Positions 9,301 to 24,315 of a DNA stretch of 64,000 nucleotides are shown piece by piece (position 1 is the stretch's first letter; each line of letters starts with the position of its first letter). The position numbers and the translations under genes are program-made. The stretch comes from Mycobacterium paraterrae (GTDB lineage Bacteria; Actinomycetota; Actinomycetes; Mycobacteriales; Mycobacteriaceae). The stretch is from positions 372,001 to 436,000 of the forward strand of contig NZ_CP092488.2 in NCBI RefSeq assembly GCF_022430545.2. Direction: 5' to 3'. The notes under the pieces were generated by a model that had not been told where the DNA came from, did no database searches, and worked only from the letters and a program-made list of their open reading frames with translations.

Positions 9301-11589
9301 CGGGTCGACGGTCGGATGATGCGACGCGACGTCGACCTCGACGCGACGCGCCAGCAGCCCCTGCGCGTCGACCGCGGCGATCGCGGCGTCGATCTGCTCC
9401 GGCGGGCCCGCGATCACCGTCTGCTGCGGCGCGGCATACACCGCCACCGTCACATCCGGATACTGGCCGGCAAGTTTCTCGGCCTCGTCGGCGCCTAGCT
9501 CGACCAGTGCCATCGCGCCCTGACCGGACAACCGCAACATCAACTTCGACCGCGTCGCAATGACTTTCAAACCATCAGCCGGGCTCAGCGCACCGGACAC
9601 GACGGCCGCGGTCACCTCACCCATCGAATGCCCGATCACCGCATCGGGCTCCACCCCGTAAGAACGCCACAACGCCGTCAACGCCAGCTGCATCCCCACC
9701 AGCACCGGCTGAATACGGTCAATACCGACCACCGGCTCACCGGCCAGCAACACGTCCTTCAGCGAAAAACCAACCTGAGCAACGAAATCAGGCTCCAACT
9801 CGTCGACCGCCGCCGCAAACGCCGGCTCGTCAGCCAACAACTGCCGACCCATCCCGGCCCACTGCGACCCCTGACCCGAATACAGGAACACCGTGCCAGA
9901 ACCGTGCGGCTTCTCGGTCGGTTCGACGACTCCGGTCGCGGGTTCGCCCGCCGCGAGCGCCCGTAAGCCGGCAACGGCATGCTCGCGGTCACGCGCCACG
10001 ACGGCGCCGAAGCTGCGGTACCTGCCGCGGTAGTTGTTGACGGTGTTCGCCACGTCGGCCAGCGGCACGTCGGCGCCCGCAGCGGACAGCCAGTCGGCCA
10101 GCATCTCCGCGATCGGCGCGATCCGCGCCGGCGTCTTGCCGGAGACGACGATGGTGCTGACCGCCGGCTCCGGTTGCGGCGCAACGGGTTCGGGCAGGGG
10201 CGCCTGCTCGATCACGATGTGTGCGTTGGTGCCGCTGACACCGAACGACGACACACCCGCGCGCCGCGGCCGGTCCACCTCCGGCCACGGCATTCCGTCG
10301 GCGGCGATGGTGAACTTCGACGCGCCGGCGCCGGCGTTCGGGGTCAACGCGGTGAAGTGCAGGTGCGGCGGGATGTACGCGTGATTCATGCTGAGCACGG
10401 CCTTGATGAACCCGGCGATGCCAGCCGAGTTCTCCAAGTGGCCCAGGTTGGTCTTGACCGATCCCAGGACCAACGGCGCCGAGTCGGCGCGGTTACCGAA
10501 AACCGCACTGAGCGCGTCGAGTTCGATCGGATCGCCGAGCGCGGTGCCGGTGCCGTGCGCCTCGATGTAGTCGATCTCCGAAGGCTCCAACCGCGCCGAA
10601 GCCAGCGCCGCCCGCAGCACCGCCTGCTGCGCCGGGCCGCTGGGCACCGTCTGCCCGCTGCTCGGACCGTCCTGATTTACGGCGGAGCCGCGCACCAGCG
10701 CGAGCACGTTATCCCCGTCGCGCTCGGCGTCGCTGAGTCGCTTGAGCACCACCACGCCGCATCCCTCGCTGCGCACGTAGCCGTCGGCGGAGGCGTCGAA
10801 AGTCTTGCACTGGCCGTCCGGTGCCAGCATTCCCCAGCGCGAGCAGGCGATGCTGTTCTCCGGGGACAAGATCAGGTTAGTGCCGGCCGCCAGCGCGTAA
10901 TCCGTCTCACGGCGGCGCAGGCTCTGACAGGCCAGGTGGATGGCGACCAGCGAGGACGAGCACGCGGTGTCGAGCACCACGGCCGGGCCATGCGTCCCAA
11001 GGAAGTAGGACAGCCGGCCGGCGGCGAAGTTCGACGCACTGCCGAACACCAGATAGGGGTCGAAGTCTTCCGGTCGCACTCCGCCTGCGGTGGACAGCCA
11101 GTAGTAGTCGCTGGTGGTCAGCCCGACATAGATACCGGTTTGGCTGTTGCGCACCGCTTTCGGTGTCACGCCGGCGTCTTCCAAGGCCTCCCAAGCGACT
11201 TCGAGCAGCAGCCGCTGCTGGGGGTCCATCCCGATGGCCTCGCGCGGCGAGATGCCAAAGAACTCCGCGTCGAATTGGTCGGGCTGCCACGAGGTGAGAA
11301 AGCCGCCCTCCCGGTTGGCAATCGTGCCGGGCCGGGTGTGGTCGTCGGAGTAGTAGGCGTCGGCGTCCCAGCGGTCCTCGGGAACCCGGACGACACCGCT
11401 GCGGCCGTCGTGCAGCAACTGCCAGTACTCGTCGGGGTTGTTGACGCCGCCGGGAAGCCGGCAGGCCATGCCCACCACAGCAATCGGTTCGAGGTCGGCC
11501 TTTTCGGCGATCTCCAGCCGTGCCGTCAGGTCATCGATCTTGCGAAGAGCCTCGGTGATGATCGCCCGACGATCTGGCGGTGCAGTCAT
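6310..11589 (-). CDS. PKS-C, type I polyketide synthase KS-AT-DH(degenerate)-KR-ACP
   Basis: A 1759-residue module. The N-terminal docking helix (DRRAIITEALRKIDDLTARL) is the type recalled for PpsC. KS Cys210 is in DTACSSSLV, and AT Ser655 (GHSMGE) is followed by VASH, the methylmalonyl-type motif. The DH-like region has His946 in HTIGGQPAVS, where the usual motif proline is Ser955, and HPVLLEAALQ, where the usual catalytic Asp is Glu1062. The DH is therefore probably inactive or impaired. KR motifs are intact (TGGLGGLG, FSS, LAYATGN), and ACP Ser1678 is in LGLDSM. The C-terminus ends in a VLDDLFDSVESA docking helix like that recalled for PpsA, which would fit the PpsB-type N-terminus of PKS-D. 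It has no ER, unlike Mtb PpsC. The central part looks PpsD-like, making the protein a three-way mosaic. PKS-B ends 6 bp upstream. Confidence 0.93.
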   Translation of the reverse strand: MTAPPDRRAIITEALRKIDDLTARLEIAEKADLEPIAVVGMACRLPGGVNNPDEYWQLLHDGRSGVVRVPEDRWDADAYYSDDHTRPGTIANREGGFLTSWQPDQFDAEFFGISPREAIGMDPQQRLLLEVAWEALEDAGVTPKAVRNSQTGIYVGLTTSDYYWLSTAGGVRPEDFDPYLVFGSASNFAAGRLSYFLGTHGPAVVLDTACSSSLVAIHLACQSLRRRETDYALAAGTNLILSPENSIACSRWGMLAPDGQCKTFDASADGYVRSEGCGVVVLKRLSDAERDGDNVLALVRGSAVNQDGPSSGQTVPSGPAQQAVLRAALASARLEPSEIDYIEAHGTGTALGDPIELDALSAVFGNRADSAPLVLGSVKTNLGHLENSAGIAGFIKAVLSMNHAYIPPHLHFTALTPNAGAGASKFTIAADGMPWPEVDRPRRAGVSSFGVSGTNAHIVIEQAPLPEPVAPQPEPAVSTIVVSGKTPARIAPIAEMLADWLSAAGADVPLADVANTVNNYRGRYRSFGAVVARDREHAVAGLRALAAGEPATGVVEPTEKPHGSGTVFLYSGQGSQWAGMGRQLLADEPAFAAAVDELEPDFVAQVGFSLKDVLLAGEPVVGIDRIQPVLVGMQLALTALWRSYGVEPDAVIGHSMGEVTAAVVSGALSPADGLKVIATRSKLMLRLSGQGAMALVELGADEAEKLAGQYPDVTVAVYAAPQQTVIAGPPEQIDAAIAAVDAQGLLARRVEVDVASHHPTVDPILAELKDALADLKPMTPKIPLISTVGESAEVPSFDADYWVVNLRNPVRFSQAVAKAAQTHATFVEISPHPLLTHGIGETLASVGSRDQFAVTAAMKRGDDETLSVHEQLATLGVTGDQTGRRRIAIPASPWLHASYWVDSKPAAQRLAGVHPLLGVHVELPSGNEHIWQTDIGVDALPWLADHTIGGQPAVSAAGFAEMALAAATQALGASAISRLAIERPLVLDAQTRVTTQLSVGPDVNRIEIQARSGTGSWTRYAVADITEQGAPAGPVPGQGIEIALPGEVADSPEYRIHPVLLEAALQHLAAAITADAASYQAVSVETIRVFAPVRGSIRVHTEVAGERGRVVLADDVGAVLAELIGVEFKPVDLASVPLSLQQKVFDASWVQSPTAGDGAVADGSWVVLAETDPETTALAAELTDTLTSSTRRAVSAALADGSAVAEAFAKTADSKPVGIVVLLAKRSFDGVDTDAALQRAQDLVTDISAAAHSAVDAWQGTSPRLWLVTRDGLSVHDDEPGDPAVGALKGLIRNWRFPGEAARVLAGEPDLGATLLDVGSADVVAKLTGELAASTGDDVIALREDGRYVERMVRVSLDGERHDAVVRPDGSYIITGGLGGLGTVVTRWLVDNGAGRIVLNGRSEPSDEQRSYLDSLGTEVVFVAGDIATPGVAERLVAAAEETGKSLRGLVHGAGITGDGLVSALTREGLQRVWTPKVAGALRLNAATADKEMDWWVGFSSMATMLGLPGQLAYATGNAWLDALMTWRRAAGRPATAINWGQWSAVGMSSKLTYSVLDPITPDEGIEALQALVGGPFNRVGVGRLRLDRVLAATPEFGELAYFEKIAAEFGGPSADHRVTVEEAGSAVAAAPDWSTLSTEERLAELQTRLQAILGRELRMSPSSIKLDAPFPELGLDSMMAMTVLKETKKLVGLDVSANMLFNHPTIASLATYVAGLLAPVEVPEEDSGGPATEPERGVLDDLFDSVESASASSDGGLL
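9509..9897. repeat. AT-domain tract in PKS-C nearly identical to 4240-4627 in PKS-D
   Basis: Partner of the tract in PKS-D. It spans the region from before the GHSMGE active site back to the YSGQGSQW start of the AT domain. Codon choice here is shared with PKS-D but differs from the PKS-A and PKS-B AT domains. Confidence 0.75.
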
Positions 11590-11595
11590 CGGAGA

Positions 11596-16364
<4,769 letters not shown>

Positions 16365-16365
<1 letters not shown>

Positions 16366-19300
16366 CACATGCCCCTTTCACTACCAGCCGGTGTCGACTC
16401 CACATGAGCGAACAAATCATCCAGCACGCCGCCGCCCGGGTCATCCCTGGCGTCGTCATCGCTGTCCGATTCCGGCTGCGGGGACACCTTTTTCGCGAGG
16501 TGTTCCGCGAGCGCCACGATAGTCGGGTAGTTGAACAGCATGGTCGCGGATAGCTCGATCCCGACGAACAGCTCGGTATCCCGCCGCACCGACATCGCCA
16601 TCACCGAGTTCAGGCCGTACTCGGCGAACGGTCGGTCCAGGTCGAGGTCGGATTCGGGCAACTGCAGCTCGCGGGCCAGGATCGCCCGCAGCCCCGTCCG
16701 CAGTTCGGCGCGTACGTCCTCAGGGGCCATCTCCGACCAGGCCGGAGTGGCCGCGCGCGGCTCGGAGCCGGCGGCGTCGGTGGTCGACGTCGACGCCATC
16801 GGGGCCATCACGGCCTGCGCGACGTCGTACCGGGACAGGTGCTCCCACGCGGCGAATGCCTCATCGGCGCTGATGGCGCGCGATCCGAGCCGCTCGAGTT
16901 CGGCGAGCGCGATCTGCGCTTCGGCGCCGAAACCCAGCCCGCGCCATGCCACCCAGTCCTGGCTGACGGTGTAGCAGCCCTGCCGGTTGCGCGCCTGGGC
17001 CAGGCCGTCGAGGTAGGCGTTGGCCGCGGCATAAGCACCCTGGCCCGGCACACCGAAGACCGCACCGGCCGCGGCGGTTAGGAACATGAAGTCGAGGCTG
17101 CCCGGCGGGAACGCCTGGTTCAGCGCCTGCGCGCCGGCGATCTTCGGCCACACCGTGCTGCGCAGCCGGCTCTCCTCGAGCTCGGTGAACAGCTCGGCGT
17201 CGGTGATACCAGCGCCGTGGACGACGCCACGGACCGGCACGGCGCCCTCGTCGTCACGCTTGGCCAGCAGCGCGGCCAGCGCCTCGGGCGAGCCGATATC
17301 GAGTGCGACGGCTTCGACCGTGACACCGCTGGCCTCCAGCGCGCGCACGGCGGTGATCTTGTCTCGGGTCGCGTCGTCGAGCGTGTCGCTGTCCCAGTCG
17401 CGGCGCGGCGGCAGCGCGGTGCGTCCCGCGAGGATCACCCGTCGGGCTCCGCGGTCCGCCAGCCAGCCGGCGGTCAGCAGTCCGAGCGCACCCAGACCAC
17501 CGGTGATCAAATAGGCCGCGTCGGGCCGGCAGCGCAGCGCCTCGCGGACCGGCTCACCGGAGACCGTCTTGAGCCCGGGCGCGAAGAACTCGCCGTCGCG
17601 CAGCGACAGGATCGACTTGGCCGGCGTGCGCAGGACCGGGGCCAGGGTCGGCACCAGGGCGTCGATCGAGGCATCCTCGGGCAGGTCGATCAGACCGCCC
17701 CACAGCTGCGGCTGCTCGGCCCGGATGACACCCGCGGTCCCCCATAGCGGGCTCTGCGCCACCGCGGCGTCCGAGCTGCCGTCGCGGACACCGCGCGTGA
17801 TGATCCACAGCGTGACGGGGTGGCTCTCGTCGCGCCCGGCCAGCTCGCTGACCAGCTCGACGAGTTCCATCGACATCCGCACGGTGCCGTCGACATGGCT
17901 TTCCCCGGAACGGGTTTCGGCGACGTAGACGACAAAGCGCGCGTCGGCGATCGCGGCGGAGGTGTACCCGCGCCCGGTCAGGCCGTCGCGCAGGCTGGCG
18001 GCAATGTCGTTGTCGCCCAGCACCGCAACACTGCCCGAGCCGGCGCCGGCGCTCTCTTCGAAAGTGGCGGGCTGCCAGTCGATGCCATGCACCATCGAGG
18101 CGGGGTCGTCGTTGCGGCCGACGGCAGCGCTGGAGTCCACGGCTGCGTAACGCAGCCCGCGCACCTCGAAGCATGTGCTGCCGTCCGGCCCGGTCGCGGC
18201 GATGTCGACGACGAGGTCCTGGTCGCCGCCGCCGCGACGGCGGACCTCGATGCGGGCACGCGGGTCGGTGAGTTCGTCGGCAAACTGGACGCCGCTGACC
18301 GTCGCCGGAACCATCAGCCGCGGGTTTTCGCTGTCCAGTAACCGTGCGACGTGAATCGCGGCGTCCAGCAACGCAACTGCCGAGGCCTCGGTCAGCTCGA
18401 TATCAGCGCTGAGCTCGCCCGCCTTGGCGTGGCACGAGCCGATCGACCAGCCGAACGGGCGGCCTTCGCTGCCCCAGGTCTGCCAGAAAGAGGTGAGCGA
18501 CTCGTCGTCGAACTCGGTGTCGACGGCGCCGGGCGCGGCGACCGCGTCCGCGGATGCAGCCGGGGAGTCGCTCTGCGCGATCCGAGCGCTGGCGTGCCGG
18601 ATCCAGCCTGCGCCCCCGGTGCTCGACGACACGGTGACCGATGTCCCGTCGGCGACTACCTGGACGACGCGGGGTTCACCGACGACGATCGGGTAGTCGA
18701 AGCGGATGTCGGATAGCGCCGACGAGTCGTACTCGCCGGCGGCCGCCGAAAGCGTCTGCAGCAGAACCGATATCGGGATGATCTCGACGCCGTTGTTGTG
18801 GTGCGATCCCGGATAGGGCTTGGTGTTCGGAGCCAGACGTGCCTGCCACAGGTGCGTCGGCGGGGTGGCGGCGACCGGGATGTGCTGACCAAGCAGGGTA
18901 CCGCGCAGCGGCGCCGTCTCGGCGGTCTTCACGAATTCCTCTGCGCTGATCCAGTGTTCGGTGTGGTGCCACGGCGCGCTGGGGATTACCGGATGCGGCT
19001 CGGGCGGGTGCGGCAGTGCCGGCGGGCGCATGACGTGCGTCCGGTTGAGGTTGGTGTGGAAGCTGACCGTGTCGTCGTCCTTGCGCGACAACGTCCCGAT
19101 GCTGTGGTGATGTTCCGTTTCCAGTGTCTCGGTGATCGCGTGGGTCAACGTCGGGTGCGGGCTGATCTCGACGAACGTGGCGTGCTGCGCGGCGGCGACG
19201 GTGACGGCCTGGTGCAGCCGCACCGGCTGACGGACGTTGGACACCCAGTAGTCGGCGTCCAGGGTCGGCGCGCTAGACGGATCGGCGACCGTCGAGATGA

Positions 19301-21659
19301 ACGGGATGGTGGGCGTCTTGGGCTTGAGATCGACCAGCGCGGAACGCAATTCGGGCAGGATCGGGTCCATCAGCGCGGTATGCGAGGCCACTTCCATGTT
19401 GACCCGCCGCGCGAAACGCTCCTGGGCAGTGGCGGCGACGATCGCGGCATCGACCTGCGGGACGGCACCCGCGATCACGGTCTGGCGCGGCGACAGGAAG
19501 CCGGCCAGGCTCACGTCGGGGTAGTCGGCTAGGAACGCTTCGGCGGCCTCGGCGTCCATCTCCAACAGCCCGACCGCGCCCTGCCCGGCCAGCCGCGACA
19601 TGAGTCGCGAGCGGATGCCGATGACCCGCAGGCCCTCGTCCGGGGTGAGGGCACCGGCCACCACGGCGGCGGTCACCTCTCCCATCGAGTGTCCGATCAC
19701 CGCATCGGGTTGCACACCGTAGGAGCGCCACAGCGCGGTCAGCGCCAGCTGCAGACCCATGAGCACCGGCTGCACGCGCGCGTCGCCGGACACCCGCTGC
19801 CCCTCGGCCAGCACCTGATACAGCGAGAAACGCATGTGCTCGAGGAACAGCGGCTCCAACTCCTCGACCGCCGCGGCGAAGGCCGGCTCGTCGACCAGCA
19901 GCTGGCGGCCCATGCCGGGCCACTGCGACCCTTGGCCGGAATACACGAAAACCGTTCCAGGCCGACACAATCCGTCGTGCGGTTCGACCAGCCCGGCCGC
20001 CGACTGGCCGGCAGCCAGCGCCTGCAGGCCGGCGACGGCGTGGGCACGGTCGCGCACGGCCAACGTCGCGAAGCTCTTGTGCTGGGTGCGGTGATGGTTG
20101 AGCGTATGGGCGATGTCGGCCAACGGCACCGCGGCACCCGCGCCGATCATCCAGTCGGCCAGCGTGGCGGCGGACGACGCGACGCGCGCCGGTGTCTTGC
20201 CTGACACCACCAGCGTGGTGATCGCCGGTTCAGGTTGCGCCCCTTCGTTTTTGGGTGCTTCCAGCGCTGGTGCTTGCTCGACGATGACGTGGGCGTTGGT
20301 ACCGCTGACACCGAAGGATGACACCCCGGCCCGGCGCACCCGCCCGACCTCGGGCCAGTCCATGCCGTCCGCGGCGATGGTGAACTTCGAGGCGCCCTCG
20401 ACGGCGTTGGGCGTCAGTTCGGTGAAGTGCAGATGCTGCGGGATGTAGCCGTGCTGCACGGTGAGCACGGTCTTGATGAAGCCGGCGATACCGGCGGCCG
20501 ACTCGAGGTGACCGACGTTTGTCTTCACCGATCCCAATACCAGCGGCTCCGACCCGTCCCGTTCACCGAACACCTGGTGCAGGGCGCCCAATTCGATGGG
20601 GTCGCCGAGTGCGGTGCCGGTGCCGTGGGCCTCGATGTAGTCGATGTCGGAGGGTGTCAGCCGCGCCGCGGCCAGCGCCGCCCGCAGGACCGCCTGCTGG
20701 GCGGGACCACTCGGCACGGTCTGGCCGCTGCTCGGGCCGTCCTGGTTGACCGCCGACCCGCGCACCACCGCCAGCACCGAATCGCCGTCGCGCACAGCGT
20801 CGCTCAGTCGTTTGAGCACCACGACGCCGCAGCCCTCGCTACGGACGTAGCCGTCGGCGGCGGCGTCGAACGTCTTGCACCGGCCGTCGGGCGCCAGCAT
20901 CCCCCAGCGCGAGGTGGCGATGCTGTTCTCCGGGCTCAGCATCAGGTTGACCCCGGCGGCCAAGGCCTGGTCGCTCTCCCGCCGGCGCAGGCTCTGGCAA
21001 GCCAGGTGGACCGTCACCAGCGACGACGAGCACGCGGTGTCCAGGACTACCGCCGGGCCGTGCACGCCCAGGAAGTAGGACAGGCGTCCGGCGGCGAAGT
21101 TCGCCGCGTTCCCGAACGGGACGTGCGGGTCGACCTCTTCCGGAGGCAAGCGCCCGGCCAAGGTCAGGGTGTAGTCGTAGGTGGTCATGCCGACGAACAC
21201 CGCCGTCTGGCTGCCACGGATCATCGGCGCGGTAATGCCCGCGTTTTCCAATGCCTCCCAAGTGACTTCGAGCAACAGCCGCTGCTGCGGATCCATCGCC
21301 GCGGCCTCGCGTGGCGAGATCCCGAAGAACTCGGCGTCGAACTCGGCCGGACGCCAGGAGGTGAGGAAGCCACCCTCCTTGCTGACGATCGTGCCGGGCA
21401 CCGAGTGGTCTTCGGCGAAGAAGGCATCGGCATCCCAGCGCTCCGCCGGTACACCGACGATCCCGCTGCCGCCTTCGTGAAGCAGCTGCCAGAACTGGCC
21501 GGGGGAATCGGCCCCGCCGGGGAGCCGGCATCCGATGCCCACCACCGCGATCGGCTCGGTGTCACCCTTCTCGGCGATTTCCAGCCGCGCTGTCAGATCG
21601 TCGATCTTGCGCAGCGCCTCGGTGATGATCGCCCGACGGTCCGACGGTGCAGCAGTCAT
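16365..21659 (-). CDS. PKS-A, type I polyketide synthase KS-AT-DH-like-KR(Ser lost)-ACP
   Basis: A 1764-residue module. The N-terminal helix (DRRAIITEALRKIDDLTARL) is nearly the same as in PKS-C and of PpsC type, with no loading ACP. KS Cys210 is in DTACSSSLV, and AT Ser658 (GHSMGE) is followed by VASH. From there to the C-terminus it resembles recalled PpsA, including a DH-like region. That region keeps HxxxGxxxxP (His953, HHNNGVEIIP) and LLDAAIH. In the KR, TGGLGALG and Tyr1543 (YAAAN) are present, but the position aligned with the catalytic Ser is Ala1530 (LTAAAGAVFG), so ketoreduction may be impaired. ACP Ser1685 is in GLNSVM. The C-terminus has a VLDDLFAHVEST docking helix. It is the first PKS gene after fadD, separated by 258 bp with no other gene in it. 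Confidence 0.92.
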
Positions 21660-21917
21660 CGCGCTCCCCTCGGTCTGTCGGAAAGTTGATCTCGTATTAC
21701 ACCGTGCGCGAGAAACGCGGCCTCGCCTGCCGATGTCATCCGGGCGTATCCAGTCGGTTCGCCTCGTCGCGCCCACAACGTTCATCCCAGCCGAAGTGAC
21801 TGATGCTACCGCCACTCGGCTGTTGCCGAACGCACCCCCCCTGCACAGCGGGAATCGAGAATCCGTTCGAAGGCACTGGCTTTACTCCCGCTGCGGTGCA
21901 AAGCCGTCCGGGCCCCA

Positions 21918-23663
21918 CTAAGCGGTGGAATCCAAACGGCTGAAGTCGTTCTGTTGGTAAACCTCAACACACGACGAACGACGGATCTTCCCACTGGTGG
22001 TGATCGGGATGGAGCCGGGCGGAACCAGTACCAGGTCGGCCACCCGCAGCCCGTGCGACTTCGAAATGGCCGATGTCACTTGCGCTCTCACATCGCGGAG
22101 ACGCTCGGCCATCTCCTGCGTGTTGCCCTTGTCCTTCATCTCCGCGATCACGATCAGACGCTCGGTACGACCGTCTTCGATGGAGATCGCCGCGACACGG
22201 CCGCCGCTGATCTCCTGGGTGGTCGCCTCGATGTCGTCGGGGTAGTGGTTACGCCCGTCGACGATCAGCAGGTCCTTGATCCGGCCGATGATATAGAGCT
22301 CGCCGTCGTGGATGGTGCCCAGGTCACCGGTACGCAGCCACGGGCCCAGCGGCGTGCCGGGCGACGGGTCGACGAGCTGACCACCGAAGGCTTTCTGGGT
22401 CTGCTGCGGCTTGCGCCAGTAACCGGTGGCGATGTTGTCGCCGTGCAACCAGATTTCCCCGACCATGCCGGCAGGATTCTCGGTGCGGGTCTCCGGATCG
22501 ACGATGCGAATGGTCGATGCGCGCGGGACGCCGACGCTGACCAGTTCAACTCCGTTCTCGTTGTGGCAGGCCTCGGCGTGGCCGGCGGACAGCTTCTCGT
22601 AGTCGAAGGTCGCCACGGTCGGCGGCCGGCCCGGGCCGGACGAGTTCACGTAGACCATCGCCTCGGCAAGGCCGTACGACGGCTTGAGCGAGCTGGCCGG
22701 GAAGCCGAACTGCGAGAACCGGTCGATGAAGCGCCGGATGGTGGCCGCGTGCACGCGCTCGCTGCCGGACAGGATGGTGTGCACGCCGGACAGGTCGAGC
22801 CCGGCCATGTCCTCGTCGGTGGTCCGCCGTGCGGCCAGCTCGAAGGCGAAGTTGGGCACCGCGGTGAAGACGCGGGTGTTGGTCGCCATCTCATGAATCC
22901 ACCGGGCGGGACGCTGCAGGAAAGCCATCGGGCTCATCAGCACCGAGTGCAGGCCCATGGTCAGCGCGCCGGTGATGCCGAGCAGCAGTCCCATGTCGTG
23001 GTAGACGGGCAGCCAGGACACCAACGTGGTGTCCGAGGGCGGAACCGCACCTTCGGCCTCGAAGTAGTCGTCACGCACCTGCTGGACGTTGGCCATGATG
23101 TTCTTGTGCGTGACCACGACGCCCTTCGGCTGACGGGTCGAGCCCGAGGTGTACTGCAGCACCGCGTTCTTGGTCCGCGGCGCGGGCGGGGCGTTGAAGT
23201 CGGGCACCGCGTCGAGATCGAGGCTGTCGATCTCGATCAGCGCCGGGGCCTTGCCGGGCAGCGAACGCGCGCAGCCGTTGACGTCGTCGACGACCGCTGA
23301 GGTGGTCAGCATGACGGTGGGGGCGCAGTCCTGCAGTGCCGCCGACGCCCGCTCGTCGTGAGCGCCGAACTGCGGGACGGGCAGCGGAACCGCGACGAGG
23401 CCGGCCTCCAGCGCGGCGTAGAAGCCGACGACGTAGTCCAGGCCCTGCGGAGCGAGGATGGCGGCGCGGTCACCCGGAGCGCCGAACGAGGAAATCTCGG
23501 CGGCCAGTGTCTGCACGCGGCCATAGAGCTCGGACCACGTGAGCGTCTGGCGGAAGCCGTTCGGGTCGACGTCGTAGTCGATGTACGTGTAGGCCGGTGC
23601 ATCCGGTTGCTGCCGTGCCCATTCCCGCAGCACTGCTGCAATAGAAGCTTCGGTTACTGCCAT
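21918..23663 (-). CDS. fadD26: FadD26-like long-chain fatty acyl-AMP ligase (FAAL)
   Basis: A 581-residue adenylate-forming enzyme. It matches Mtb FadD26 closely in recalled motifs: YTSGSTRQPKGVV (P-loop), SWLPVYHDMGL, LSGSERVH, PSYGLAEAMVYV, LRTGDLG, IKDLLIVDGRNHYPDDIE and TTSGKIRRS. Such FAALs activate a fatty acid as acyl-AMP and load it onto the N-terminal ACP of a PpsA-type PKS; here that ACP is on PKS-B, not on the adjacent PKS-A. The ATG at 23663 is preceded by a purine-rich AAGGGG; upstream in-frame starts would add sequence lacking homology. It opens the PKS operon, and its stop lies 258 bp before PKS-A. Confidence 0.93.
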   Translation of the reverse strand: MAVTEASIAAVLREWARQQPDAPAYTYIDYDVDPNGFRQTLTWSELYGRVQTLAAEISSFGAPGDRAAILAPQGLDYVVGFYAALEAGLVAVPLPVPQFGAHDERASAALQDCAPTVMLTTSAVVDDVNGCARSLPGKAPALIEIDSLDLDAVPDFNAPPAPRTKNAVLQYTSGSTRQPKGVVVTHKNIMANVQQVRDDYFEAEGAVPPSDTTLVSWLPVYHDMGLLLGITGALTMGLHSVLMSPMAFLQRPARWIHEMATNTRVFTAVPNFAFELAARRTTDEDMAGLDLSGVHTILSGSERVHAATIRRFIDRFSQFGFPASSLKPSYGLAEAMVYVNSSGPGRPPTVATFDYEKLSAGHAEACHNENGVELVSVGVPRASTIRIVDPETRTENPAGMVGEIWLHGDNIATGYWRKPQQTQKAFGGQLVDPSPGTPLGPWLRTGDLGTIHDGELYIIGRIKDLLIVDGRNHYPDDIEATTQEISGGRVAAISIEDGRTERLIVIAEMKDKGNTQEMAERLRDVRAQVTSAISKSHGLRVADLVLVPPGSIPITTSGKIRRSSCVEVYQQNDFSRLDSTA

Positions 23664-24315
23664 CGGGACACCACCCCTTAAATATCTAGAGCCCCGGACA
23701 ACAACTAGACGGGCGCTTGTGATGCGAGAGATTAACAGGGGCCACGCACTTCTTGGACCAAAAATCCAAGAACGTAATACGTGCGCCAAACAGCAGGCCC
23801 GTTCTCGTCAGCGTCATTGCTGAGCTATAGGTTTGCTATGCACTTCGTGACAGAGGGTGTCCACTCCCCGGTCGCGACGTCTTCACCTTACCCGACGGTC
23901 AGATCAATCGCATAACCTTGAAAAGTCAACGGCTTTGCGGAACCTTTACCGAGGTCGCACGCGTGACGGAATCCACAGCGGTGCTCCCCGCTGCCGAATC
24001 GGCGGTCAGCAGAGCATCGATGCTGGCGTGTGGTACGTGCGTGTCACGAAACCTCCGCCGAAGAGGCGATTTGCTGGCTGTTGCTGCGCCCGGGCAGCGG
24101 TGTGGCGATTTTCACTTCCCCCGCGGTCCTCAGTTGCACGCTCCCGGCGCGTCGGGCCGCCGTCGGCCGCGCCCACGCGGCGGGTGCGATCCGTCCAGGC
24201 TGCCGGTATTTCTCTCCGATAAATTGGCAATAATGTTTTCGAACGATTAAAGAACGACGTCGTTTCTCGTTTGTGATAGGGCAGAGATTGACAGCGACGT
24301 CGATTAACGAATCGT
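23664..24315 (-). promoter_or_regulatory. 652-bp gene-free leader and promoter region upstream of fadD26-like gene
   Basis: No convincing gene is seen here, and base composition is less GC-rich than in the flanking genes. On the minus strand a TTGACT (23924-23929) and a TGATCT (23901-23906) are spaced by 17 bp and could form a sigma-A-like promoter, leaving a leader of about 230 nt. A 19-bp inverted repeat lies within that leader. A second TA-rich stretch (TAGATATTTAA) sits about 20 bp before the fadD start. The promoter call is by eye only. Confidence 0.4.
23752..23770. repeat. Inverted repeat CTTGGA-N7-TCCAAG in fadD26 leader
   Basis: Perfect 6-bp arms around an A-rich heptamer, about 90 bp before the fadD start. 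It could be an operator or a small RNA hairpin in the PKS operon leader. Nothing in the sequence identifies a regulator. Confidence 0.4.

Noticed and set aside
23857..24250. Small open frames in the region upstream of fadD
   Set aside because: No ribosome site, no homology and frames on both strands overlap; treated as non-coding leader.
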